Shown here: piece after piece, positions 17,649-24,430 of the stretch
How positions within the stretch are numbered: position 1 is the first letter of the stretch
How the letters are laid out: every line of letters begins with the position of its first letter
Assembly (NCBI GenBank): GCA_900543485.1
Contig: UQRM01000003.1
Span: forward strand, 62,001-126,000
DNA: 64,000 nucleotides
Source of the DNA: an uncultured Eubacterium sp.
GTDB taxonomy: Bacteria > Bacillota > Clostridia > Peptostreptococcales > Anaerovoracaceae
Reading direction: 5' to 3'
Made by a program: the position numbers and the translations under genes
Notes under the pieces: model-generated
Seen by the model: only the letters and a program-made list of their open reading frames with translations
The model's database searches: none
What the model was told of the DNA's origin: nothing

Positions 17649-17717
17649 TTGTGGTTATGTGACAGCAGGATTGTGCAGTAGGATTTAAAAGTATCATATT
17701 ATTAAGGAGGATTTGTT

Positions 17718-17741
17718 TTGAAAAGCGGTGATCATGTATGA
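17718..17741 (+). CDS. Possible 7-residue leader peptide ahead of MATE gene
   Basis: The only strong ribosome binding site in this leader (AAGGAGG, 17704-17710) is placed for a TTG at 17718, not for the MATE ATG. The TTG opens a 7-codon frame (MKSGDHV) whose TGA overlaps the MATE ATG as ATGA. This fits a coupling peptide that delivers ribosomes to the exporter gene. It could instead be chance. Confidence 0.3.
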   Translation: MKSGDHV

Positions 17742-19111
17742 GTGACAAAAATGAGTTGGCGGTGGAAGGTAAAGGCGGTAAGCTTCTGTTTACCAACAGG
17801 TACCTTCTGAAGTTGCTTTGGCCGTTGTTCGTAGAGCAGCTTTTGGTCTACGCGGTGGGACTGGCGGATTCCGTCATGGTGGCCAGCGTCGGAGAAGAGG
17901 CCGTATCGGCTGTATCTCTGGTGGACTCGGTGATGGTATTGGTAATAACCATATTCATAGCATTGTCTACGGGCGGCGCGGTCGTAGTGGGACAGTATCT
18001 GGGTCAGCAAAAGGCGAAGGAGGCAAACAGGGCGGCAGACCAGTTGATATTGTTCGTCGTGTTGTTCTCGTTCCTGGTCATAGCCGTCATGTATGTGTTC
18101 AGGACAGGTCTGATGCATCTCATCTTTGGTGAGATAGAAGACGAGGTGATGGATAACTGTAATACATATTATATGATAGTGGTGGCATCCATCCCGTTCA
18201 TAGCCATATCCAACGCCGGCTCTGCGCTTTTCAGGAGCGTGGGCAATTCCAATATTTCCATGAGAGCTTCCATCGTCATGAACGTGGTGAATATAGGAGG
18301 CAATGCGCTGTTGTTGTACGGATTCGGCATGGGTATAGCAGGAGTGGCGATACCTACGCTGGCCTGTAGGATAGTAGCCGCGGGGATAATGTTGTTCCTT
18401 CTCAAGAATCAGGAGCGAAAGGTCCATCTCAGCAGGAAATTCGTCCTCATACCTGATTGGAGTCTCATAAAGAAAATATTGAGGATAGGTGTTCCCAACG
18501 GCATAGAGAACAGCATGTTCCAGCTGGGAAAGCTGATCCTTCTCAGCATGATATCCGGCTTTGGCACAGCCTCTATCACAGCCAACGCCGTCGCCAATAC
18601 AGCGTCACTGATAGCGGTGCTTCCAGGCATGGCCATGGGATACGGCGTAGTGTCGGTCATAAGCATTTGCGTAGGAGCCGGAGATTATCAGCAGGTACGA
18701 TTTTATGCCAGAAAGCTGATCAAATGGGTATATGGTATCATGATCATCACCAATATAGCGATGATCCTGGCGATACCGCTGATCCTGGACATGTACGGCC
18801 TTTCTCAGGAGACTGCGGATATCGCCGGACAGCTGATATTCGTCAACTGCGCTCCGGCCGTATTCATCTGGCCTCTGTCTTTCACAGTGCCTAACGTGTT
18901 GAGAGCAGCCGGGGATGTAATGTATACCATGGTGGTAGGCGTAGCTTCCATGTGGATATTCAGGATATTTTTCGGTGTATTCCTGGGAGAGTTTATCGGC
19001 ATCGGCGTCCTGGGCGTATGGATAGCCATGGTAGTCGACTGGGCTGTCCGATCCGTCTGCTTCTGCCTCAGATACCGCGGGAGTAGATGGAAAAGAGAGG
19101 CCGTGGTATAA
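17738..19111 (+). CDS. MATE family efflux transporter
   Basis: 457 residues with 12 hydrophobic helices in two pseudo-symmetric halves, the usual size for MATE multidrug/Na+ or H+ antiporters. N-terminal features LLKLLWPLFVEQLLVYAVGLADSVMV and GGAVVVGQYLGQQ match the DinF/NorM-like region. The substrate is unknown. The ATG at 17738 has no ribosome binding site at normal spacing; AAGGAGG lies 27 bases upstream (see the leader frame). It is a single gene with its own transcription unit after the dnaJ terminator. Confidence 0.9.
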   Translation: MSDKNELAVEGKGGKLLFTNRYLLKLLWPLFVEQLLVYAVGLADSVMVASVGEEAVSAVSLVDSVMVLVITIFIALSTGGAVVVGQYLGQQKAKEANRAADQLILFVVLFSFLVIAVMYVFRTGLMHLIFGEIEDEVMDNCNTYYMIVVASIPFIAISNAGSALFRSVGNSNISMRASIVMNVVNIGGNALLLYGFGMGIAGVAIPTLACRIVAAGIMLFLLKNQERKVHLSRKFVLIPDWSLIKKILRIGVPNGIENSMFQLGKLILLSMISGFGTASITANAVANTASLIAVLPGMAMGYGVVSVISICVGAGDYQQVRFYARKLIKWVYGIMIITNIAMILAIPLILDMYGLSQETADIAGQLIFVNCAPAVFIWPLSFTVPNVLRAAGDVMYTMVVGVASMWIFRIFFGVFLGEFIGIGVLGVWIAMVVDWAVRSVCFCLRYRGSRWKREAVV

Positions 19112-19128
19112 GCAGAAAGCGATTCGCG

Positions 19129-19179
19129 ATGAGTCGCGATCCGTAGCGTGTCGTGATCCATAGCGAGTCGTGATCCGTG
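19129..19179. repeat. 17-bp tandem repeat, three copies
   Basis: Three adjacent 17-base units at 19129, 19146 and 19163, all matching the pattern GNGTCGYGATCCRTR with one to three differences. They lie in the non-coding region after the MATE gene, ahead of the 51-bp array. Confidence 0.6.
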
Positions 19180-19236
19180 GTGCGGCAGTGCCGCGATTTG
19201 CAATGCGGTATCATACGGCGTCGCTGCGGCGCGTTT

Positions 19237-19576
19237 GCCGGATTTTTGTTTGCAACTCATTTTCCGGCAGCGTTGCCATTGCTGTTTGCCGAATTTTTTG
19301 ATATGGTGTAAAATCCGGCAGGGCTGACACAGGCTCTTGCCGAATCCTCTTTGATTTGATGATATCCGGCAAGCCGGACACGGCTGGTTGCCGGATTTTT
19401 TGCATAGTACGATTATCCGGCACAAAATTGTAAATGTATTCCAAATAAAAAGGACGCTTTTCATGAAGATGCGATTTTTTCCGGATTTGGCTGCCGGATT
19501 TTTTCTTTATATCGAAAATCCGGCACGAAGTTTTGTTGGCGCTGCCGGGAATCGCTCTTTTCTTCAGGATCCGGCA
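19237..19576. repeat. 51-bp-period hairpin array (GCCGGATTTTT / TCCGGCA)
   Basis: Units begin at 19237, 19288, 19339, 19390, a degenerate one at about 19441, then 19493 and 19544. Six of the seven contain GCCGRATTTTTT-like sequence at the start and TCCGGCA exactly 26 bases in. Only these short blocks are conserved. The 14 bases between them and the 18 bases after them differ in every unit. TCCGGCA and the next unit's TGCCGGA are inverted and followed by a T run, giving a chain of terminator-like hairpins. It is not a CRISPR array, because the interior of the would-be repeat is not conserved. Confidence 0.8.
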
Positions 19577-19594
19577 CGAATGCCTGTAAAGAGA

Positions 19595-19651
19595 AGCATC
19601 CCCGGAGCTTTTGCGAAAGAAATGTCCGCCAAAAGGGTCTCAGGGGATGCT
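19595..19651 (-). terminator. Nested hairpin downstream of CoA-transferase gene
   Basis: Outer stem AGCATCCCC (19595-19603) with GGGGATGCT (19643-19651). Inside it CTTTTG pairs with CAAAAG. It lies 12 bases beyond the stop of the minus-strand CoA-transferase gene. Only a weak U run follows, so a terminator or 3' stabiliser role is likely but unproven. Confidence 0.4.
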
Positions 19652-19662
19652 GATATACGATG

Positions 19663-21249
19663 CTATTTCTTTTTCAGGCTCACGCCCATTGGTTCAGGTC
19701 TGAAGAGGCGAGGATCCATCAGCTTCAGGTCGTCGGATATCTGAGGCTCGAATTCCATCAGTGCCAGAATGTCTTTTTTCAGGTCAACGCCGGGCGCGAT
19801 CTCGATGAGCGTAGGGCCGCCGGGCATCAGTTTGAAGACTGCACGTTCGGTGATGTAGAACACGTTCTGCCGGCCTTTGTCCAGGGAATTCTCACCGGAG
19901 AAGGTTATGTGATCCACGTTCCGTACGAATTTTATGCTGCGGCCGTTTCTTACGATGCGAAGCTTGCCGTCCTCGATACGGATGTCGTTTTCTCTGCCGG
20001 CGGTGAAGGTTCCCATGAAGCATATGTTTTTGGCTCCCTGGGTTATATTGATGAAGCCTCCCGGGCCGGGAACTTTACCGGCAAACCTGGATACGTTGAC
20101 ATTGCCGTGCATATCTATCTCGGCTGAACCGAGGCAGGCAAAGTCGATACCGCCGCCGTCGTAGAAGTCGAACATATCAGGCTGTTTAAGTATCGCGTCA
20201 GGATTATAGGCTGCGCCGGTAGCGATGCCGGGAGCAGGGACACCTCCCATAACACCGGATTCGATACTGGCCGATACGTCGTCGATGAGACCTTCTTCGT
20301 TGAGGACATTGGACACGTTCATAGGAAGCCCGATCCCCAGGTTTATGAAGGAATCCTCCTGGAATTCGAAGATCCCTCGCCTGCAAATGACCTTTTCGAT
20401 AGTGAGGGGCAGGCTCTTGATTTCTTCCAGTTGTATCTTTTCATCACCACACCAGGAATCGACCGGATCCGGCAGCCCCTCGATAAAATGCTGTCCTGTA
20501 TTTCCGGGGGAGCCAAGAACCACGTAATCTACCAGGGTGGAAGGAACGGTGACCTTCTGAGGATGGAGGGCGCCGCTGTCGACGATCTCATCCACCTGGA
20601 CTATGACGATGCCGCCGGAATTTCTGGCAGCTGTAGCCATTTCCAGCTGTTCCAGATGCATAGCTTCCTTTTCCAGGGAAATATTTCCCTTTCTGTCGGC
20701 CTTGGTCCCCTTTATGATGGCCACGTCGATGGGAAAGGCGGGGTAGAAGAGGCACTCGGAGCCGTTGAGGTTTATCAGCTGTACAGGGATGTCGTCGCAT
20801 TCCTTTGCAGCGTCATTGATGCGTCCGCCGTCGACGCGGGGGTCAACAAAGGTCTTCATTCCCACCTCGGTGAACACGCCGGGCTTTCCGGAAGCGATGG
20901 CACGCATCATATGGGAGAGTACTCCCTGAGGTATCATGAAGCAGGGAAAGGCGTTATCCATAATGAGAGGATATACCTTGTTGGCCAGGCTAAGGTTGCT
21001 GCACAGGAATCTCCTCATGAGCCCTTTGTGGGCAAAGTGGTTTATACCGCGATCTTTGCCGTCTCCTCCTATGCCGGCCACGTTGATGACGTTGAGGTCG
21101 CGAGGATGGCCTTCCCTGATGAACCTGCTCTCTATCTCGCCCATGATGTCGTCGGCAAGACAGAAACTGATGAATGCGTCGATGGCGACAGTGGAGCCGT
21201 CCTCTATTATCTTTGAAGCCTCTTTGGCGTCTATGAATTTTACAGTCAT
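19663..21249 (-). CDS. Family I acyl-CoA:carboxylate CoA-transferase
   Basis: A 528-residue protein in which the two halves of a 3-oxoacid/propionate CoA-transferase are fused. The N-terminal half carries GIGGDGKDRGINHF near the CoA loop. The C-terminal half has the catalytic glutamate (E330, in SIESGVMGG), which forms the glutamyl-CoA thioester, followed by GGVPAPG. It moves CoA from acetyl-CoA or another donor to a free acid. Last gene of a minus-strand set with an enoyl-CoA hydratase (47-base gap) and a GntP-type permease, so the acid is probably imported. The ribosome binding site is weak (AAAGGG). Confidence 0.88.
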   Translation of the reverse strand: MTVKFIDAKEASKIIEDGSTVAIDAFISFCLADDIMGEIESRFIREGHPRDLNVINVAGIGGDGKDRGINHFAHKGLMRRFLCSNLSLANKVYPLIMDNAFPCFMIPQGVLSHMMRAIASGKPGVFTEVGMKTFVDPRVDGGRINDAAKECDDIPVQLINLNGSECLFYPAFPIDVAIIKGTKADRKGNISLEKEAMHLEQLEMATAARNSGGIVIVQVDEIVDSGALHPQKVTVPSTLVDYVVLGSPGNTGQHFIEGLPDPVDSWCGDEKIQLEEIKSLPLTIEKVICRRGIFEFQEDSFINLGIGLPMNVSNVLNEEGLIDDVSASIESGVMGGVPAPGIATGAAYNPDAILKQPDMFDFYDGGGIDFACLGSAEIDMHGNVNVSRFAGKVPGPGGFINITQGAKNICFMGTFTAGRENDIRIEDGKLRIVRNGRSIKFVRNVDHITFSGENSLDKGRQNVFYITERAVFKLMPGGPTLIEIAPGVDLKKDILALMEFEPQISDDLKLMDPRLFRPEPMGVSLKKK

Positions 21250-21295
21250 AAGGTACCCTTTCGAATATATTTGCTCAATAGCTATCTGTTAAGCT

Positions 21296-22072
21296 CTATC
21301 TGTTCTTGAATACGATATCTTTTTTTCCGGCCAGGAAGCCGCCCATGCCAGTCTTCTGATCTTCCGTGTCAAAAAGGGAGCTGAAGATCTCCCGCTCGAA
21401 GCGGCAGCCATCCCGTATATCAGTATCGCGCGCCGCGTTGATGGCTCTCTTGGCAGCTCTGACCGCCAGTTGGCCGTTCTTCTCGATGGCGCTGCATAGA
21501 GCCAGAGTTTCGTCCAGAAGCGATTCGGGAGAGGTGACGCGGTCGACGAGTCCGATGCTGAGGGCCGTCCGGGCGTCCATCCTTTCAGCTGTGAAGATCA
21601 TTTCCTTGGCCCTGGATTCGCCTACGATGCGAGGAAGCCTTTGGGTGCCGCCGGCGCCGCATATGACGCCCAGACCGGTTTCCGGAAGACCCATCCTGGC
21701 CTTTTCGGAGGCGATGCGTATATCGCAGGCCATGGCCAGTTCCAGGCCGCCTCCCAGCGCGTACCCGTTTATAGCTGCGATGACGGGCAGAGCCATGGTC
21801 TCCAGTCTAAGATTGAGGTCGCAGCCAAGAACGGCCCATTTTCTTATGGCTTCCCTGTCCTTTTCGTACATTTCTCCGATGTCTGCACCGGCTATGAAGG
21901 ATCTGCCGGTGCCGGTGATGACTATGGTGTAGATCTGTGAGTCTGTTTCGGCTTCGTCGAGGGCCCTGTTTATCTGCCCGATAAGATCCTGACAGAGGGC
22001 ATTGAGGGTTTCAGGCTTGTCGATGGTGATTACAGCCGTATGATTTTTCCTTTCCAACAGCACGTCGGACAT
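21296..22072 (-). CDS. Enoyl-CoA hydratase/isomerase (crotonase family)
   Basis: A 258-residue crotonase. The oxyanion-hole segments FIAGADIGEM and GYALGGGLELAMACDIRIAS are present. Both glutamates needed for hydratase chemistry can be seen: E of GGGLELA and E of LPETGLG. This argues for true hydration/dehydration (such as 3-hydroxybutyryl-CoA to crotonyl-CoA) rather than isomerase-only or decarboxylase variants. The start at 22072 follows AGGAGGTATA. A frame extending 15 codons upstream is rejected. Confidence 0.9.
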   Translation of the reverse strand: MSDVLLERKNHTAVITIDKPETLNALCQDLIGQINRALDEAETDSQIYTIVITGTGRSFIAGADIGEMYEKDREAIRKWAVLGCDLNLRLETMALPVIAAINGYALGGGLELAMACDIRIASEKARMGLPETGLGVICGAGGTQRLPRIVGESRAKEMIFTAERMDARTALSIGLVDRVTSPESLLDETLALCSAIEKNGQLAVRAAKRAINAARDTDIRDGCRFEREIFSSLFDTEDQKTGMGGFLAGKKDIVFKNR

Positions 22073-22133
22073 GATATACCTCCTTTGCAATGGGCGTCGG
22101 CGGGACGTCGCCGTCATCGGTCCGATATCGTCG

Positions 22134-23441
22134 TCAGCCCAGTATCATACATATAGGCAACTCCAGCAGGAAGATGGCAGCTACCGGTATCGCCAGGTTT
22201 GTCATGAAGTTGTATTTGTACGACAGCTTGTGGGTGGTATGGCATATGGCGAAGACCGAAACTATGGAGCCGTTCCACGGCAGCGAATCTATGCCTCCAC
22301 AGCCGTCGGAGCAGAGCCTGTGTATGAAGCCCAGGTTATAGCCCTGGTTGGCGTATTCGAGGAAGGTGTCGCCCAGTGTTTCGTACATGAGGGATACACC
22401 GCCGGAGGCTGAGCCCAGTATGCCGGCGAAGACATTGGCTCCTACCACCGCCACTACATACGGATTGGCGTTTGAACCCAGCAGCAGATCCGTAGCGTAG
22501 GCGTAGAAGGGCGTTGCCTTGGCCACCGAACCGAATCCCACTATGACGGCTGTATTGATTATTACCGATATCGAGGATGTGGCGGCATTGTTGAACATGT
22601 TCAGCATCTCGGATCTAGGCAGGTGCTTGTAGAAAAGTATCAGAGCCACCAGTATTCCGATGAGGAGGCATATGATGATGTCCAGCTTGGTCACGTTGAA
22701 TATCACCAGCACCAGAGCCAGCGGTATGATGGAAATGATACCGTTAGGAGAATCCTCTTCCTCTTCTACGCGCTTCACGCCTTCGGGCCACTGAAAATGC
22801 TCTCCGTTGAGGCGGGCTTTCTTTCCCTGATAGTTCATGTATACTATTATGCCTATAGCTGTGGCAACGGCGCATACAAGACCGGGGATGAGGCCGGCGT
22901 AGGACGGCGTTCCCAGGTACTGCATCGACACCACGTTAGGTATCTGCGGCGTGAAGGGGCCGGTCATGGCAAATGTCCACATGCCGCCGCAGACGATGCC
23001 GGGCAGCAGATAGGTAGGCAGGTCAGCGTCCTCGAACAGCTTCAGCGCTATAGGATAGACGGCGAAGATGATGACGAAGCTGTTGATGCCACCATAGCTG
23101 AGGATGGCAGCCGAGAACATACAGGCAGCCATACAGTGCTTCGCTCCCAATTTCTTTGATATTATGGAGCCGATCTTCGCAGCGGCCCCGGAATTTTGGT
23201 ATAAGTTCCCGAAGATATTCCCCAGAAGGAAGATGAAGAAGTATGACAGGAAGAACCCGGTCGTTCCTATCATGTAGGTGTCAGTCACGCCGTCAAATAC
23301 GGGAAGTCCGCTGGTGATGCACACGAAGACGGCTGCCAGAGGGCCGATGATTATCGGTGAAACTCTCTTGAAGATAAGAACAGCCATCCCGACAAATGTG
23401 ACGAGAAGGCCAAGCCCGGAAATCAGTACTTCAGTATCCAT
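22134..23441 (-). CDS. GntP-family organic acid permease
   Basis: A 435-residue, 11-13-helix membrane protein with glycine-rich re-entrant segments (ILSYGGINSFVIIF, ILGSASGGVSLMYE) typical of the GntP/ion-transporter superfamily. This family includes gluconate and D-beta-hydroxybutyrate permeases. The neighbouring CoA-transferase and hydratase favour a short-chain hydroxy or keto acid over a sugar acid. Start at ATG 23441 with AAAGGACG upstream; the longer frame to 23582 runs past the promoter. First gene of the three-gene unit. Confidence 0.8.
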   Translation of the reverse strand: MDTEVLISGLGLLVTFVGMAVLIFKRVSPIIIGPLAAVFVCITSGLPVFDGVTDTYMIGTTGFFLSYFFIFLLGNIFGNLYQNSGAAAKIGSIISKKLGAKHCMAACMFSAAILSYGGINSFVIIFAVYPIALKLFEDADLPTYLLPGIVCGGMWTFAMTGPFTPQIPNVVSMQYLGTPSYAGLIPGLVCAVATAIGIIVYMNYQGKKARLNGEHFQWPEGVKRVEEEEDSPNGIISIIPLALVLVIFNVTKLDIIICLLIGILVALILFYKHLPRSEMLNMFNNAATSSISVIINTAVIVGFGSVAKATPFYAYATDLLLGSNANPYVVAVVGANVFAGILGSASGGVSLMYETLGDTFLEYANQGYNLGFIHRLCSDGCGGIDSLPWNGSIVSVFAICHTTHKLSYKYNFMTNLAIPVAAIFLLELPICMILG

Positions 23442-23474
23442 ATTATCGTCCTTTCTAAAAATCCCAGTATTGTG

Positions 23475-23504
23475 ATTATACCATAGGCCCAGATGGGCAA
23501 ACAA
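23475..23504 (-). promoter_or_regulatory. Promoter of the permease/CoA operon
   Basis: On the minus strand: TTGTTT (23504-23499), an 18-base spacer and TATAAT (23480-23475) with an extended TGG element. It is 34 bases upstream of the permease start. Confidence 0.65.
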
Positions 23505-23566
23505 GGCGTGAGGGCGAAGAAGTTCACAAAATATACATATTGACGGAACAGGAGCGTCAAATTCAG

Positions 23567-23595
23567 TTGTCATAATTATCAAATAAGAGTAAAAT
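23567..23595 (+). promoter_or_regulatory. Promoter of the ABC exporter genes
   Basis: TTGTCA (23567-23572), a 17-base spacer and TAAAAT (23590-23595). It is divergent from the permease promoter and about 120 bases before the ATPase start. Confidence 0.6.
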
Positions 23596-23716
23596 AGAGG
23601 AAACGACTGGGTTCGCGCGGGCCCGCGGAAGTGAGGCGAATGCGCGGCTGACGGAAAATGCTCAGACGGAACATGAAAGGAGAGAGCGGCTGGCCGGACG
23701 GCCGCAGGTTGACCAT

Positions 23717-24418
23717 ATGTCTTTTGTTAAATTTGAAAATGTCGGAAAGGTGTATAAGACCGGCGACGTCGAAGTGCGGGCGCTCCACGATGTAAATTTC
23801 GAGATAGGTAAAGGAGAAATATGCGTGGTGGTGGGACAGTCGGGCGCCGGGAAGACAACGCTGCTCAATATCCTGGGAGGTATGGATACGCTGACGGAAG
23901 GTCGCGTGACATTGGACGGAAAGGATATATCTTCTCTCTCCACGAAGCAGATGGCGACGTACAGGAGGCTGGACATAGGCTTCGTCTTTCAGTTCTATAA
24001 TCTGATACCTAACCTGACAGCTTTGGAGAACGTGGAGATAGCGTCCCAGCTTTCCAAAGCACCGCTGGACAGTGAAAAGGTGATAGCCGCGGTAGGACTG
24101 GCGGACAGAAAGAACAATTTTCCGGCACAGCTATCAGGCGGGGAGCAGCAGAGAGTAGCCATAGCCAGGGCGCTGGCGAAGAATCCGAAGCTGCTGCTGT
24201 GCGATGAACCGACAGGAGCGCTGGATTACGAGACAGGGAAGGCTATACTGAAGCTGCTTCAGGACGCCTGCCGGGCAGGGGGTATGACCGTGGTGATAAT
24301 AACACATAATTCGGCTCTTACGGCTATGGCCGACAGAGTGGTGAGGATAAAGAACGGGACAGTGGAATCGGTAAAGCTCAACGAGACTACCGTTCCTGTG
24401 GAAGATATAGAATGGTAG
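23717..24418 (+). CDS. ABC transporter ATP-binding protein (MacB/LolD type)
   Basis: A 233-residue ATPase with Walker [10 protein letters not shown], signature [15 protein letters not shown], Walker [13 protein letters not shown] and the H-loop IITHNS. The family powers type VII ABC machines that move substrates by mechanotransmission rather than through a membrane channel. It pairs with the large FtsX-like permease 12 bases downstream. The ATG at 23717 has no good ribosome binding site at normal spacing; AAAGGAG lies about 35 bases upstream, so a non-ATG start slightly upstream is possible. Confidence 0.9.
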   Translation: MSFVKFENVGKVYKTGDVEVRALHDVNFEIGKGEICVVVGQSGAGKTTLLNILGGMDTLTEGRVTLDGKDISSLSTKQMATYRRLDIGFVFQFYNLIPNLTALENVEIASQLSKAPLDSEKVIAAVGLADRKNNFPAQLSGGEQQRVAIARALAKNPKLLLCDEPTGALDYETGKAILKLLQDACRAGGMTVVIITHNSALTAMADRVVRIKNGTVESVKLNETTVPVEDIEW

Positions 24419-24430
24419 AGGCTGTGTGAT

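Noticed and set aside
19237-19576. CRISPR array
   Set aside because: The regular 51-bp period suggests one, but the putative 33-bp repeat is not conserved in its interior and no cas genes are nearby.
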